From: an uncultured Clostridia bacterium
GTDB lineage: Bacteria; Bacillota; Clostridia; Oscillospirales; Ruminococcaceae
Direction of reading: 5' to 3'
Length of the DNA stretch: 36,274 nt
Assembly: GCA_946545645.1 (NCBI GenBank)
Contig: CAMNNQ010000151.1
Coordinates: 1-36,274 of the forward strand
The translations under genes and the position numbers were made by a program. Below, piece by piece: positions 18,949 through 26,201 of the stretch; within the stretch, counting starts at the first letter, position 1, and every line of letters starts with the position of its first letter. The notes under the pieces are model-generated. The model saw only the letters and a list, made by a program, of their open reading frames with translations. It was not told the DNA's origin and searched no databases.

Positions 18949-20184
18949 CTATGCCATTTCAATAATATGCTTTTCGTAATCGCTGTAATATACATCACCG
19001 TTTACGGCATCGACATATCCCATTATCCGCGGACGAGGGTATTGCAGATTGCCTTTGTTGTCCTGCTGCTCCTTGAGTACAAACGTCCACATAGGGCGAT
19101 AAGTGAACTCTGTATCTCCCTCGGTGTAATAGCAGCAATATTTTAGAGCCGCTTCATTGACCGTAAAATTCATATTCTCTGCAAGACTGCTTGTAAGCTT
19201 TGTGCACGCTTCATCAAATGACATGATATCTGTAACTTCCTGCTTTGTCTCAAATCGAGCATCAAAGGTATTATCGACTCTCATCGGATGATCTGCTCCT
19301 CCCCAGAAGAATCTGAGGCTGCCTGAGCGCATGGTGCTTTCGGTTTCAATGCCATAGCTGGGTTCTGCCGGATATGCAGCAAACCCGCCGTCATCGAGGG
19401 AAAGTCCGTAATGCACTCGGTCATAGGTGATGTTCATCATTGCTCCGTATCCCGTATCTGCGATATATACTGCCGAGAGAACAAGCTCCTCATTTTCGTC
19501 AAACATACCGAGCTCCTTTAGCTCCTTGATATACTCATCAGAGCGGCTGACAGCATCAGCCGGCGAAAGCTGTTTGCCGTCAAGCATAGTGAGCTTTTCG
19601 GGAGGGATACTGTCAGGAGTATATCTGACATAATCATAACTGCCGATATCATTTACCTGCTCCGGAAAAGCAAAATCAACACAGCCGAGTAAAAAGCCCG
19701 CCCTGTTATTGTCAAACTGTGCGGAGCAATTATCTAAAGCTATCGAGGCTCCGAGCAGCTCATGCTGCTGTATCGGATTGCCGGAGTCATCTAATTCTGT
19801 CCAGAAATCACGCACCGATCTGTCATCAGGATCCACCTCTATCCCAAACACTGTTTTAACAGCATTACAAAGCACCTTCATATTGCCCTCCGGCTCATCG
19901 GAACGCAGAGAGCTTTTCAGGATATAGAATTTATCAGTATTCACCTGTGTCGGCTGACAGGATATCTTTATCCCTGTTTCAATGTTGCTCTGTTTGCTGA
20001 CATCATCCTCTGAAATTACAGTGCTTTCGGTACTGTTATCAGCATTTGATCTTACATTCTCGGGGACATACTCGGGCGCGATCTCACGGCCTTCCTTTTC
20101 TTTAACTATGTTTTCCGGGACGTCGGCGCAGGAGGCCAGTATCGTTACGGCGGCAAGTGCGGTCAGAATAGCTGTTTTCTTCAT
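18949..20184 (-). CDS. second secreted lipoprotein, likely paralogue of the 13781-15019 product
   Basis: A 411-residue protein with a lipoprotein signal peptide (MKKTAILTALAAVTILASC, lipobox ILASC), so export and lipid anchoring are expected. The mature part is acidic (many Asp and Glu), with a Ser/Thr-rich linker in the first 80 residues and a beta-rich C-terminal half including YRPMWTFVLKEQ. It resembles the other lipoprotein in length, lipobox context and C-terminal ending. I recognise no enzyme motif; a DUF6034-like assignment is possible but not verified. It starts 2 bases after the stop of a 33-residue signal-peptide gene and ends at a strong terminator. It may serve the FtsX-type transporter encoded downstream, although the terminator separates them. 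Confidence 0.78.
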   Translation of the reverse strand: MKKTAILTALAAVTILASCADVPENIVKEKEGREIAPEYVPENVRSNADNSTESTVISEDDVSKQSNIETGIKISCQPTQVNTDKFYILKSSLRSDEPEGNMKVLCNAVKTVFGIEVDPDDRSVRDFWTELDDSGNPIQQHELLGASIALDNCSAQFDNNRAGFLLGCVDFAFPEQVNDIGSYDYVRYTPDSIPPEKLTMLDGKQLSPADAVSRSDEYIKELKELGMFDENEELVLSAVYIADTGYGAMMNITYDRVHYGLSLDDGGFAAYPAEPSYGIETESTMRSGSLRFFWGGADHPMRVDNTFDARFETKQEVTDIMSFDEACTKLTSSLAENMNFTVNEAALKYCCYYTEGDTEFTYRPMWTFVLKEQQDNKGNLQYPRPRIMGYVDAVNGDVYYSDYEKHIIEMA

Positions 20185-20186
20185 GT

Positions 20187-20288
20187 TTATTCACCTCTTT
20201 CAACTGATGATGCTGTTGCAGCAAGAGACAAAGATACCGCCATCATCAAAGCAGCCCCCGCTGCCAAAACTCTCTTGAACATTTTCAT
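20187..20288 (-). CDS. 33-residue signal-peptide-only leader gene
   Basis: ATG at 20288 is preceded by GGAGGAAAA. The product begins MKMFKRVLAAGAALMMAV, continues through a hydrophobic core to a likely AxA-type cleavage site (AATA), and then has only about eight residues (SSVERGE end) before TAA. The GAGGTG inside its last codons serves as ribosome-binding site for the lipoprotein starting 2 bases later, so the two are translationally coupled. It is too short for a folded mature domain. It may be a leader that drives lipoprotein translation, a small secreted peptide, or a truncated secreted protein. Confidence 0.65.
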   Translation of the reverse strand: MKMFKRVLAAGAALMMAVSLSLAATASSVERGE

Positions 20289-20495
20289 AAGATTTTCCTC
20301 CTTATTTTTGTTTTTGACCGTTTACTTCTATCTTTATATACGACAGATTTTCAAAAACCACTCACTGTATTTGAAAATTTGTATGATCGCACAAATATAG
20401 AGGAAGGCGTTTGTTGATTATTACGACTTTGTCCTCTTGGATCGATATAGGAACATCGGTATCAAACCTCCAATCTGCATTAAAGCATTTTCAGA

Positions 20496-20897
20496 TTATA
20501 CAGTTTTAGTATCACTGTAAACGTAAATGGTCTCATTTGCAGTTCCGCGATAAACCTTGAATACGGATGCTACTCTGTAAGTGTTGCCGGAGTACAGAGT
20601 ACAAGTATTGAAAAAATCATAAGCATATCCGTAAACAGTTTTTGTCCAAGTCTGAGATGTTCGCCAGCGGTTCCCGTCTCTCACTTGCAGAGTTTGAGTT
20701 ATCTCTATTTTGGTCGTTGTGCTTGGACAGGTAATACAGCTACCGCAGGTCCTGGTTGAGCCGGAGACCGACAAGGATGAAAAGCAGGTCGTTGTATAGA
20801 GATAATTCATCCCTCTCTCTTCTGCAAAAACATTTATTGTCCCAAAAACGATTACAGAGACCAATACTGCAAACAGCGATATGATTCTTTTGAACAT
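20496..20897 (-). CDS. small secreted cysteine-containing beta-rich protein
   Basis: I place the start at the ATG at 20897 because AGGGGGG stands just upstream and it directly opens a signal peptide (MFKRIISLFAVLVSVIVFG, cleavage probably after VFA). A start at 20927 would add ten unlikely residues. The mature protein is about 110 residues, rich in Thr, Ser and aromatic residues, with alternating beta-strand-like segments and a Cys cluster, TCGSCITC. Another Cys lies on each side, so disulphides are possible. I do not recognise a family. It lies downstream of the DUF4367-like gene, and its ribosome-binding site is in a strong inverted repeat, so its translation may be controlled. Confidence 0.75.
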   Translation of the reverse strand: MFKRIISLFAVLVSVIVFGTINVFAEERGMNYLYTTTCFSSLSVSGSTRTCGSCITCPSTTTKIEITQTLQVRDGNRWRTSQTWTKTVYGYAYDFFNTCTLYSGNTYRVASVFKVYRGTANETIYVYSDTKTV

Positions 20898-20902
20898 AAA
20901 AA

Positions 20903-20971
20903 TCCCCCCTTTCTCCAGTAATGTCAAATCGAATACCGATTTCTATATCATTAAACAGAAGAAAGGGGGGA
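20903..20971 (-). promoter_or_regulatory. inverted repeat sequestering the ribosome-binding site of the small secreted protein
   Basis: TCCCCCCTTTCT at 20903-20914 and AGAAAGGGGGGA at 20960-20971 are perfectly complementary over 12 bp, with a 45-base loop. In the minus-strand transcript the downstream arm contains the AGGGGGG Shine-Dalgarno sequence 5 bases before the ATG. The folded RNA would hide it. A short T run follows the hairpin, so partial termination is also possible. Confidence 0.7.
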
Positions 20972-20990
20972 AAAGTGCAATGGTATTAGA

Positions 20991-21662
20991 TTATTCTACT
21001 TTTTGCACAGATTTTGCGATCTCAATTAGTGCATCCTTGCTAACAGAAGACGTAATATAGAAGACATATTTCCCATTGTTCCAAATAATATGTGTCAACA
21101 TATTATTGTCTGTCCATATCATAGCATCGCTGCTATGTATATCAACATGATCAACTATTGCGTTTTCTGTATTTACATTTGCATTACCAAAATCAAAAGT
21201 GTACTGAATGAAACTGATCGTTTGCCGGTCATATTTGTATTCTTTGTGAAGCATTTTCTCATTTTCAGAAGAATAGACGAGCTCATAGTCACTTATATCA
21301 TATGTTATCTCATATATATCCGTTATTCGCTCAGGATAGTCAATACTATCTTCTGTCACCGACCTGACTTCCGAGTGATCAGAGAAAATGCTGACTATGA
21401 AATCAAAGAAAGGTTTTCTTAATGCGTCAACGCTCAAAACAGTTGTCATCGAAACGATCAGAAATGCTGCAATAATGCAGGCGAACCTTCTTGCCGATGT
21501 GCAGATCAGCGGGTAATATGATTTCTTCTGACGTTTTATAAGCTTTGAAATGTTCCTGGTATACTTTTCAGAAAAGATATGCTCCGTAGGGATAGCTTCG
21601 GAAAATTCCATTTGCTCGGGAACAATTACAGCCTGTTCAATAGCTTCAAGATCGTTGTTCAT
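20991..21662 (-). CDS. DUF4367-like membrane protein, anti-sigma-type, without its sigma factor
   Basis: A 223-residue protein with a cytoplasmic N-terminus that includes HIFSEKYTRNISKLIKRQKK, one membrane helix (ARRFACIIAAFLIVSMTTVL, about residues 57-76) and a beta-rich outer domain of about 140 residues. The outer domain contains TWTDNN-like and GKYVFYITSSVSKDALIEIA segments. The FSxKYxxxxxKLIK lead-in and the C-terminal strand-helix ending are typical of clostridial DUF4367 proteins, which usually follow an ECF sigma factor gene and are thought to restrain it. No sigma factor lies immediately upstream, so it is an orphan. A TATAAT box on the minus strand at about 21711-21716 may be its promoter. 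Confidence 0.72.
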   Translation of the reverse strand: MNNDLEAIEQAVIVPEQMEFSEAIPTEHIFSEKYTRNISKLIKRQKKSYYPLICTSARRFACIIAAFLIVSMTTVLSVDALRKPFFDFIVSIFSDHSEVRSVTEDSIDYPERITDIYEITYDISDYELVYSSENEKMLHKEYKYDRQTISFIQYTFDFGNANVNTENAIVDHVDIHSSDAMIWTDNNMLTHIIWNNGKYVFYITSSVSKDALIEIAKSVQKVE

Positions 21663-21799
21663 AGTATTTTTCCTTTCGGCAGAATAAAAGAAAACGGCAT
21701 CTGGATTTTTATATTATAGCACAGTTTCAACAAAATTTAAATAGTCACGATGATCATTTTTGATAATTAAGCATATAAATTGTACTTAAATTACTAAAT

Positions 21800-21833
21800 C
21801 AGCCTTGCCATCACAACACAAATGACAAGGCTG
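21800..21833 (-). terminator. possible terminator after the long SWIM gene
   Basis: CAGCCTTG at 21800-21807 pairs with CAAGGCTG at 21826-21833 around an 18-base loop. On the minus strand it is followed by an AT-rich stretch that is not a clean T run, so it may be a weak terminator 40 bases beyond the stop codon. Confidence 0.45.
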
Positions 21834-21872
21834 AAATAATAATCATAAGATCTTAAACCAACATAAACTGCT

Positions 21873-23426
21873 TCACACCCCCGCCTTATCCAGTTCATCC
21901 AGAAACGCCGGGCGGTTGTTGTATTTGTATCTGAGCTCTTCTGCGAGCTTGTTGGCGGCCTTTGCTCCGAAGCAGCCCATGAAATTACTGAGCAGCTCTG
22001 CGGTTTCAGAGTAGCCGCGACGGTCGATAGCGGCGGCAGCCCGTGAACGAATGTATCCGATAAATAGCGCCTTGGTCTCATCACGGAATTCGCTCTTGGA
22101 GAGCGTCCTAGCCATATCTGCGATGCTCGGCTTATGCTTGCGGCAGTATTCTATCATCAGATCGGTGCGCTTCTCCTTAACGATGATGTGCTCATAGCAG
22201 AGGTTTTCCGGCGCCGAAAGCAGGCGGTCAACTGTAGCTTTCAGCTTGTCCTCCGGGGTCATCTGCCTCAGCTTCACATAACTTTCGATGCTGCCGCGCA
22301 AGGTCATTTCACAGAGGATATCGCACAGCTTGCTGTTGTCCCCGGTGATGACATATACATCCTGCAAGCGGCTGAGCCATTCGAGACTGCGCTTTGATTC
22401 GCGTTCGTGTCCAAGGAGAGCGTAACGTTCTGCGGCGGCGAGATCATTTCTGTTCATCGCCTGACGGTATGCGAAATGCAGCACCTCATCATTCCCGGTA
22501 TTCGCTGTAATGAATGCCGCAAGCTCATCGTCGGAGTACCATTTCTCTGCAAGCATCAGCTTGATCTCGGTGCTTTCATATCTGGCAGAATCGGCAAGCA
22601 CAAAAAGCTCGTCACGATATTCCCTGTTTCCGCCGAATAGCAGAAGAATTATGAACCAGCGCTTTTCGCTGTCGTCAAACGGCAAAAGCCCCATTGCCGA
22701 TGTGAGCGCTGCCCATTGTGCCGAGACCGCAGTTTCATCACCCGCAGCAATCAGCGCTTCGTTTATCTCCGCCAATGTATCCGCTGTTTCGTCCATATAA
22801 CTATAGAGCAGATATGGGTCATCGGTACTGTCTCCGGCACGGTCGTTCATAGCCCGCAGCATCCCGAGAAGCACCCGTGTCTGATCGTTCACGTTGTCTG
22901 ATGCTTTCACCGCTTCAATAGCTTCGGTAACAGCATCCTCCAGCTTTTCTTCGCTGTATTCATCATCTGTAAAAGCATCCTCAAAACCGATCATGAAGCT
23001 TTTCAGAATATCCTTTGAAGCATATCTCTCTATGTTCCGGCTCAGCTTGTTCAGCAGTGTCGGATCATCATATGCGGTTGTGAAAACAGCTTTGATTATC
23101 TGTTCCTTTTCTGCCTTTTCGAGAATGCTTTGCAGATCGGGGCGCCTGTTGTATTCTTCAATATCATCCTGCAAGGTTATCAGCACCGCTGCCTCATGCT
23201 TGCAATAGTTTTCTTTCGCATAGGGACAAGTGCAGAAGAGCGACCTGATATCGCCGTTGGGGAGAAGCCTTACTCCCACGGTGTAGGTCTCCGAGCCATC
23301 GACCCTGGCAGTGAAGAAGTCCCTGCCGGCTTTGCTGATCTCCGTGACATTCCCCTGCTCGACATAACCCTGACCGCGGCCGAGTATCCTGTCTTCAAAG
23401 ATGCTTTCAAGGTCACAGATGTTCAT
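21873..23426 (-). CDS. SWIM zinc-finger protein with a long helical C-terminal region
   Basis: A 517-residue protein. The N-terminal 80 residues form a SWIM domain, CxC-x7-CxH, with Cys65, Cys67, Cys75 and His77 (FCTCPYAKENYCKHEAA). SWIM fingers bind zinc and usually mediate DNA or protein contacts. The remaining 430 residues are helical and acidic-to-neutral, with repeat-like helix pairs (for example ERYALLGHERESKRSLEWL and later units) that resemble TPR/HEAT-type scaffolds. There is no catalytic motif. CGGAGG precedes the ATG, 17 bases after the stop of the 250-residue gene, so the two form an operon. The N-terminus is a paralogue of the 119-residue product at 24277-24636. Function unknown. 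Confidence 0.82.
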   Translation of the reverse strand: MNICDLESIFEDRILGRGQGYVEQGNVTEISKAGRDFFTARVDGSETYTVGVRLLPNGDIRSLFCTCPYAKENYCKHEAAVLITLQDDIEEYNRRPDLQSILEKAEKEQIIKAVFTTAYDDPTLLNKLSRNIERYASKDILKSFMIGFEDAFTDDEYSEEKLEDAVTEAIEAVKASDNVNDQTRVLLGMLRAMNDRAGDSTDDPYLLYSYMDETADTLAEINEALIAAGDETAVSAQWAALTSAMGLLPFDDSEKRWFIILLLFGGNREYRDELFVLADSARYESTEIKLMLAEKWYSDDELAAFITANTGNDEVLHFAYRQAMNRNDLAAAERYALLGHERESKRSLEWLSRLQDVYVITGDNSKLCDILCEMTLRGSIESYVKLRQMTPEDKLKATVDRLLSAPENLCYEHIIVKEKRTDLMIEYCRKHKPSIADMARTLSKSEFRDETKALFIGYIRSRAAAAIDRRGYSETAELLSNFMGCFGAKAANKLAEELRYKYNNRPAFLDELDKAGV

Positions 23427-23443
23427 TGGATCACCTCCGGGGT

Positions 23444-24196
23444 TTATGATACTTTAGCATTGATATCTGTGCAGCTTACTTTATGACAATCAGGGATCTC
23501 GGGAATGTGCGCATTCAGTACATCGGTAAGCATACCGTCAATATCGGGGACTCCGATCATCATGAACGGAGATGATCCATCCTCGTCGTCTTCATTTTCG
23601 GTGTCTGAATCAGATACCTCTACGTCTTCAGCGGCGGCTTCTTCATCGGATGTTTCCTCATCAGCTTCAAACATACTTTCCGATGAGAAGAATCCGTTAA
23701 GGATCTCAGCTGCGATATCGATCACATCAATGGAACAAACCTTTTCCGTCTCTCCGTCCCAGACATTCAATACCTCATAGCCGGGTATCGCACGGACACT
23801 CATCAGCGTACCTTCGGCCTTGAATCTGTTGTAGGCTCTGATATAGATATATGCAGCAAGTTTTTTGAGGATCAGCTCGCCATTCTGTTCAGGGGTGAGC
23901 TCCGTGTTGAACTGCGCAGAGAGAATAAGTCCGGTCATTGTTCCGGCCAGAGCCATGTTTTCATCATCGGCTTTGTCAAAAGAAACGAGCGGGGAATCAG
24001 CGCCCTTTCCGCAGGCATAGAAATCATGGGCATAGCCGAGGACGGACAAGCAGCAGAGCTCTTCTCTGGTGAAGTCATCCCCGGTGAGCTTTCCGCTTGT
24101 GAGATCATCGATGAATCCAGTCACGGTTTCAATGAAAGACAGATCATACTTCTCAACATTGTTGATATCCTTGATCCCGAGATCGTGCAGTACCAT
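23444..24196 (-). CDS. acidic protein of unknown function in the SWIM operon
   Basis: A 250-residue soluble protein. The first 160 residues are largely helical (for example GELILKKLAAYIYIRAYNRF). A low-complexity acidic stretch (about residues 180-210, rich in Glu, Asp and Ser) follows, then a short C-terminal segment (MMIGVPDIDGMLTDVL). There is no signal peptide and no motif I recognise. The acidic linker suggests a flexible tether or a nucleic-acid mimic, but this is only inference. AGGAGG precedes the ATG. The gene is first in a two-gene operon with the long SWIM gene and has its own promoter element at 24243-24263. Confidence 0.7.
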   Translation of the reverse strand: MVLHDLGIKDINNVEKYDLSFIETVTGFIDDLTSGKLTGDDFTREELCCLSVLGYAHDFYACGKGADSPLVSFDKADDENMALAGTMTGLILSAQFNTELTPEQNGELILKKLAAYIYIRAYNRFKAEGTLMSVRAIPGYEVLNVWDGETEKVCSIDVIDIAAEILNGFFSSESMFEADEETSDEEAAAEDVEVSDSDTENEDDEDGSSPFMMIGVPDIDGMLTDVLNAHIPEIPDCHKVSCTDINAKVS

Positions 24197-24242
24197 ATTA
24201 TTACCTCCTGTTAGTTTAGGTTTCCGTTGCTTCTATGGTTTC

Positions 24243-24263
24243 ATTATATCAAAACAGTTGTTC
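24243..24263 (-). promoter_or_regulatory. GAACAWCTG-N6-TATAAT promoter element (copy 3)
   Basis: On the minus strand GAACAACTG is followed after exactly 6 bases by TATAAT, and the -10 box is 47 bases before the start of the 250-residue gene. No -35 box stands at the usual distance. The same element with the same spacing precedes two other genes of the island (25905-25925 and 26167-26187). Confidence 0.65.
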
Positions 24264-24276
24264 AGAAAATCTATAT

Positions 24277-24636
24277 CTAATCGGAATACATCAGTTTACC
24301 GTTTATCCATATCTCCAGAGGATAAAACCCATTCCGCTGGATATTTGGTATTACCACAAGCCGCTGAAAGTCCTCTCTCAGTGCTTTCAATGCAGCGGCT
24401 TCATGCTTGCAGTGTGAGTTCTCAGCGTAGGGACAGGTGCAGCTCAGAGCTTCGATCTCGCCGTCGGAATAAACGGTCATGTTCACGGTGTAAGGCTTTG
24501 AGCCATTGACCTGAACCGAGAAGCAGTCCGGCTCTGTGGGCTTGATCTCGCCAACCTTACCGCACTCATACATATACTCGCCGCGCCAAAGGATGACCTC
24601 ATTCGTGAAAATACTTTCAAGGTCAAAGATGTTCAT
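24277..24636 (-). CDS. short SWIM zinc-finger protein
   Basis: A 119-residue protein that aligns with the N-terminus of the 517-residue SWIM protein: both begin MNI(C/F)DLESIF and share a C(T)CPYA-x-ENxCKHEAA block. The zinc ligands are Cys66, Cys68, Cys76 and His78 (CxC-x7-CxH). The C-terminal third diverges and lacks the helical repeat region, so it is either a natural stand-alone finger or a truncated copy. The ribosome-binding site is AGGAGG. The gene follows the 393-residue gene by 40 bases and probably shares its transcript. Function unknown; a dominant or regulatory partner of the long SWIM protein is a possible reading. Confidence 0.75.
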   Translation of the reverse strand: MNIFDLESIFTNEVILWRGEYMYECGKVGEIKPTEPDCFSVQVNGSKPYTVNMTVYSDGEIEALSCTCPYAENSHCKHEAAALKALREDFQRLVVIPNIQRNGFYPLEIWINGKLMYSD

Positions 24637-24676
24637 AAGATCATCCTCCTGTAACGTTCTTGGTATGGCCGGTCAA

Positions 24677-25858
24677 TTACTTTCCGAAGCATTCATCGTA
24701 AAGTGTGTAGATCATTTTGCAGTTTATACAGTCATAGTATGCTTCGAGGAGTGCAAAATCCTTGGAATATAAAAGCATGTGTGCGTGGCAGGTATCATAA
24801 TATCCGATCCCGGCTTTTTTGAAGAATTTGGTGTTCTGATCTTCAAGCTTTTTGAACAGCTCCTCAACAGCCGAAAGGTGATCGACAACCGCTTCTGTCG
24901 AAACATCATTAAATGATTCAGTTCCCCAAGCATCGTATACAACTGTGCAATACTCGATTTCGGTATCTCTGAAGAATATATCATCATAGACATTAAACTC
25001 ATATCTGATCCTGTTGCTAAGTTCATCGACCCATTCCGGCTCTTCTTCAAACTCTGCGGCAAGTTCATCAGACACTGGGCGTTCAAAAGGCTGCGGATAT
25101 GATCTCCATTTTTCAAGATACTCTTCATGCGTCATCTGATCCATTACTTCTTCATATCTTGGCATCTCACTTCTTGGATCAACATATTCATTTCCGGTAA
25201 GCCGCTCCATTCTAAAGACAGGACTCAACCCTGTCCAACAGGTGTCAGGAAGCTCTTCAAGTGATATTGTTCTGCCATTTTTCATAACGGCCGCGCCGTC
25301 AAAATAGTCAGATGAAGAAAACACGAAATCATCTGTTTTGCCGCTGCCCCAGCACTCTACACGGCTTCCATTATCCCCCTGGGCATCTATCCCCCTGACA
25401 ATCCTTATGCTGCATACATCTTTAAGCGCCGCTTCATTATCCTTGTATGCCTTGAAGATTCGGCTGATATCAAACTCAGTGGGGTCCCCCTCAACAGCAT
25501 CGGGAGCATTCGGATAGACTACCTCCATTTTACTGAAATCAATATCCTCGCTTGTCAGATCCTTTGTTTCTTTGTCTTCCGGAATACTGATAAAGTACTG
25601 AGCCATGCCATAATCTTCATAAAGCTCTTCCCAGTTCTCCTCAGTGGTGATCTTGATGTGCTTCTCATCGGATCCCGTCTTGACATCACTGTAAACCTTT
25701 CTCTCAGAGATCTCAGCGATGTTTCCGTCGTCATCCAGCTTGTGGCAGATGAGCTTGCTTGAAGTGATAGTTTTGATATACGGCAGCATGGTCTCATTGT
25801 AGAACTTAACTGCTTCGGGTGAGCTTCTGTCGATCACGATTTCCTGTTTCTGATACAT
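24677..25858 (-). CDS. acidic protein of unknown function in the short-SWIM operon
   Basis: A 393-residue soluble, strongly acidic protein starting with MYQKQEIVIDRSSPEAVKFY; AAGGAGG precedes the ATG. It alternates beta-rich parts with helical segments, and near the end has a Cys- and His-containing stretch (GYYDTCHAHMLLY and DCINCKMIY). These could bind metal, though no standard motif is formed. There is no signal peptide or membrane helix. It lies upstream of the short SWIM gene and has the same promoter element as the 250-residue gene, so these four genes look co-regulated. I do not recognise a family. Confidence 0.7.
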   Translation of the reverse strand: MYQKQEIVIDRSSPEAVKFYNETMLPYIKTITSSKLICHKLDDDGNIAEISERKVYSDVKTGSDEKHIKITTEENWEELYEDYGMAQYFISIPEDKETKDLTSEDIDFSKMEVVYPNAPDAVEGDPTEFDISRIFKAYKDNEAALKDVCSIRIVRGIDAQGDNGSRVECWGSGKTDDFVFSSSDYFDGAAVMKNGRTISLEELPDTCWTGLSPVFRMERLTGNEYVDPRSEMPRYEEVMDQMTHEEYLEKWRSYPQPFERPVSDELAAEFEEEPEWVDELSNRIRYEFNVYDDIFFRDTEIEYCTVVYDAWGTESFNDVSTEAVVDHLSAVEELFKKLEDQNTKFFKKAGIGYYDTCHAHMLLYSKDFALLEAYYDCINCKMIYTLYDECFGK

Positions 25859-25904
25859 TTTTATTCCTCCTTAAGTCTTACGTCCGGTTTTCTTCTTTAT
25901 ATAT

Positions 25905-25925
25905 ATTATACCGGATCAGTTGTTC
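25905..25925 (-). promoter_or_regulatory. GAACAWCTG-N6-TATAAT promoter element (copy 1)
   Basis: GAACAACTG, 6 bases, then TATAAT on the minus strand, with the -10 box 47 bases before the ATG of the 393-residue gene. The 11 bases AACAACTGATC also occur in the jetA leader. A consensus -35 box is lacking. Confidence 0.65.
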
Positions 25926-25967
25926 TATAATTATATATCTGACGCTTTTCTTCAGCACACAAAAGAA

Positions 25968-25997
25968 CTCCGCACAGCCGTTTCCAGCCGTGCGGAG
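25968..25997 (-). terminator. terminator after the 34-residue membrane peptide gene
   Basis: CTCCGCAC at 25968-25975 pairs with GTGCGGAG at 25990-25997, and the interior contains a second short complementary pair. On the minus strand TTCTTTTGTG follows. It separates the small membrane peptide from the next transcription unit. Confidence 0.75.
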
Positions 25998-26029
25998 CCC
26001 TTAGAAAGGAGTTGTTATATGACTAAGAT

Positions 26030-26134
26030 TTATTTCTTTTTTCCAAAGAAGATCTCGAACAGTAAGTCCCAGCCGACCCTGCAAAACAGGTAGATCACAA
26101 TAAATATCGCAACAAGTTTGAGTATCGACAACAT
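26030..26134 (-). CDS. 34-residue single-pass membrane peptide
   Basis: ATG at 26134 has GGAGGTGA a good distance upstream. The product starts MLSILKLVAIFIVIYLFC, has one hydrophobic helix followed by GWDLLFEIFFG, and ends in KKK. It has its own promoter element 33 bases upstream (26167-26187) and a terminator downstream, so it is a complete transcription unit rather than a spurious frame. Its size, single helix and basic tail fit a small regulatory or toxin-like membrane peptide, but no family can be named. Confidence 0.7.
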   Translation of the reverse strand: MLSILKLVAIFIVIYLFCRVGWDLLFEIFFGKKK

Positions 26135-26166
26135 ACTGTTCACCTCCGATCTTCTGTTATGATATC

Positions 26167-26187
26167 ATTATAACAGGTCAGATGTTC
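26167..26187 (-). promoter_or_regulatory. GAACAWCTG-N6-TATAAT promoter element (copy 2)
   Basis: GAACATCTG, 6 bases, TATAAT on the minus strand, 33 bases before the 34-residue peptide start and 15 bases beyond the WYL stop codon. Spacing is identical to copies 1 and 3; one base differs in the upstream element. Confidence 0.65.
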
Positions 26188-26201
26188 GGAATTTATGTAT
26201 C

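Noticed and set aside
20420-20495. Short frames after the small secreted gene (MQIGGLIPMFLYRSKRTK and a DTDVPISIQEDK-type frame)
   Set aside because: Each is about 20-40 codons, without a ribosome-binding site suited to it; I cannot separate them from chance.
26020-26085. Plus-strand 21-codon frame after AAAGGAG at about 26007
   Set aside because: It is antisense to the better supported 34-residue membrane peptide, and its product has no structural features.
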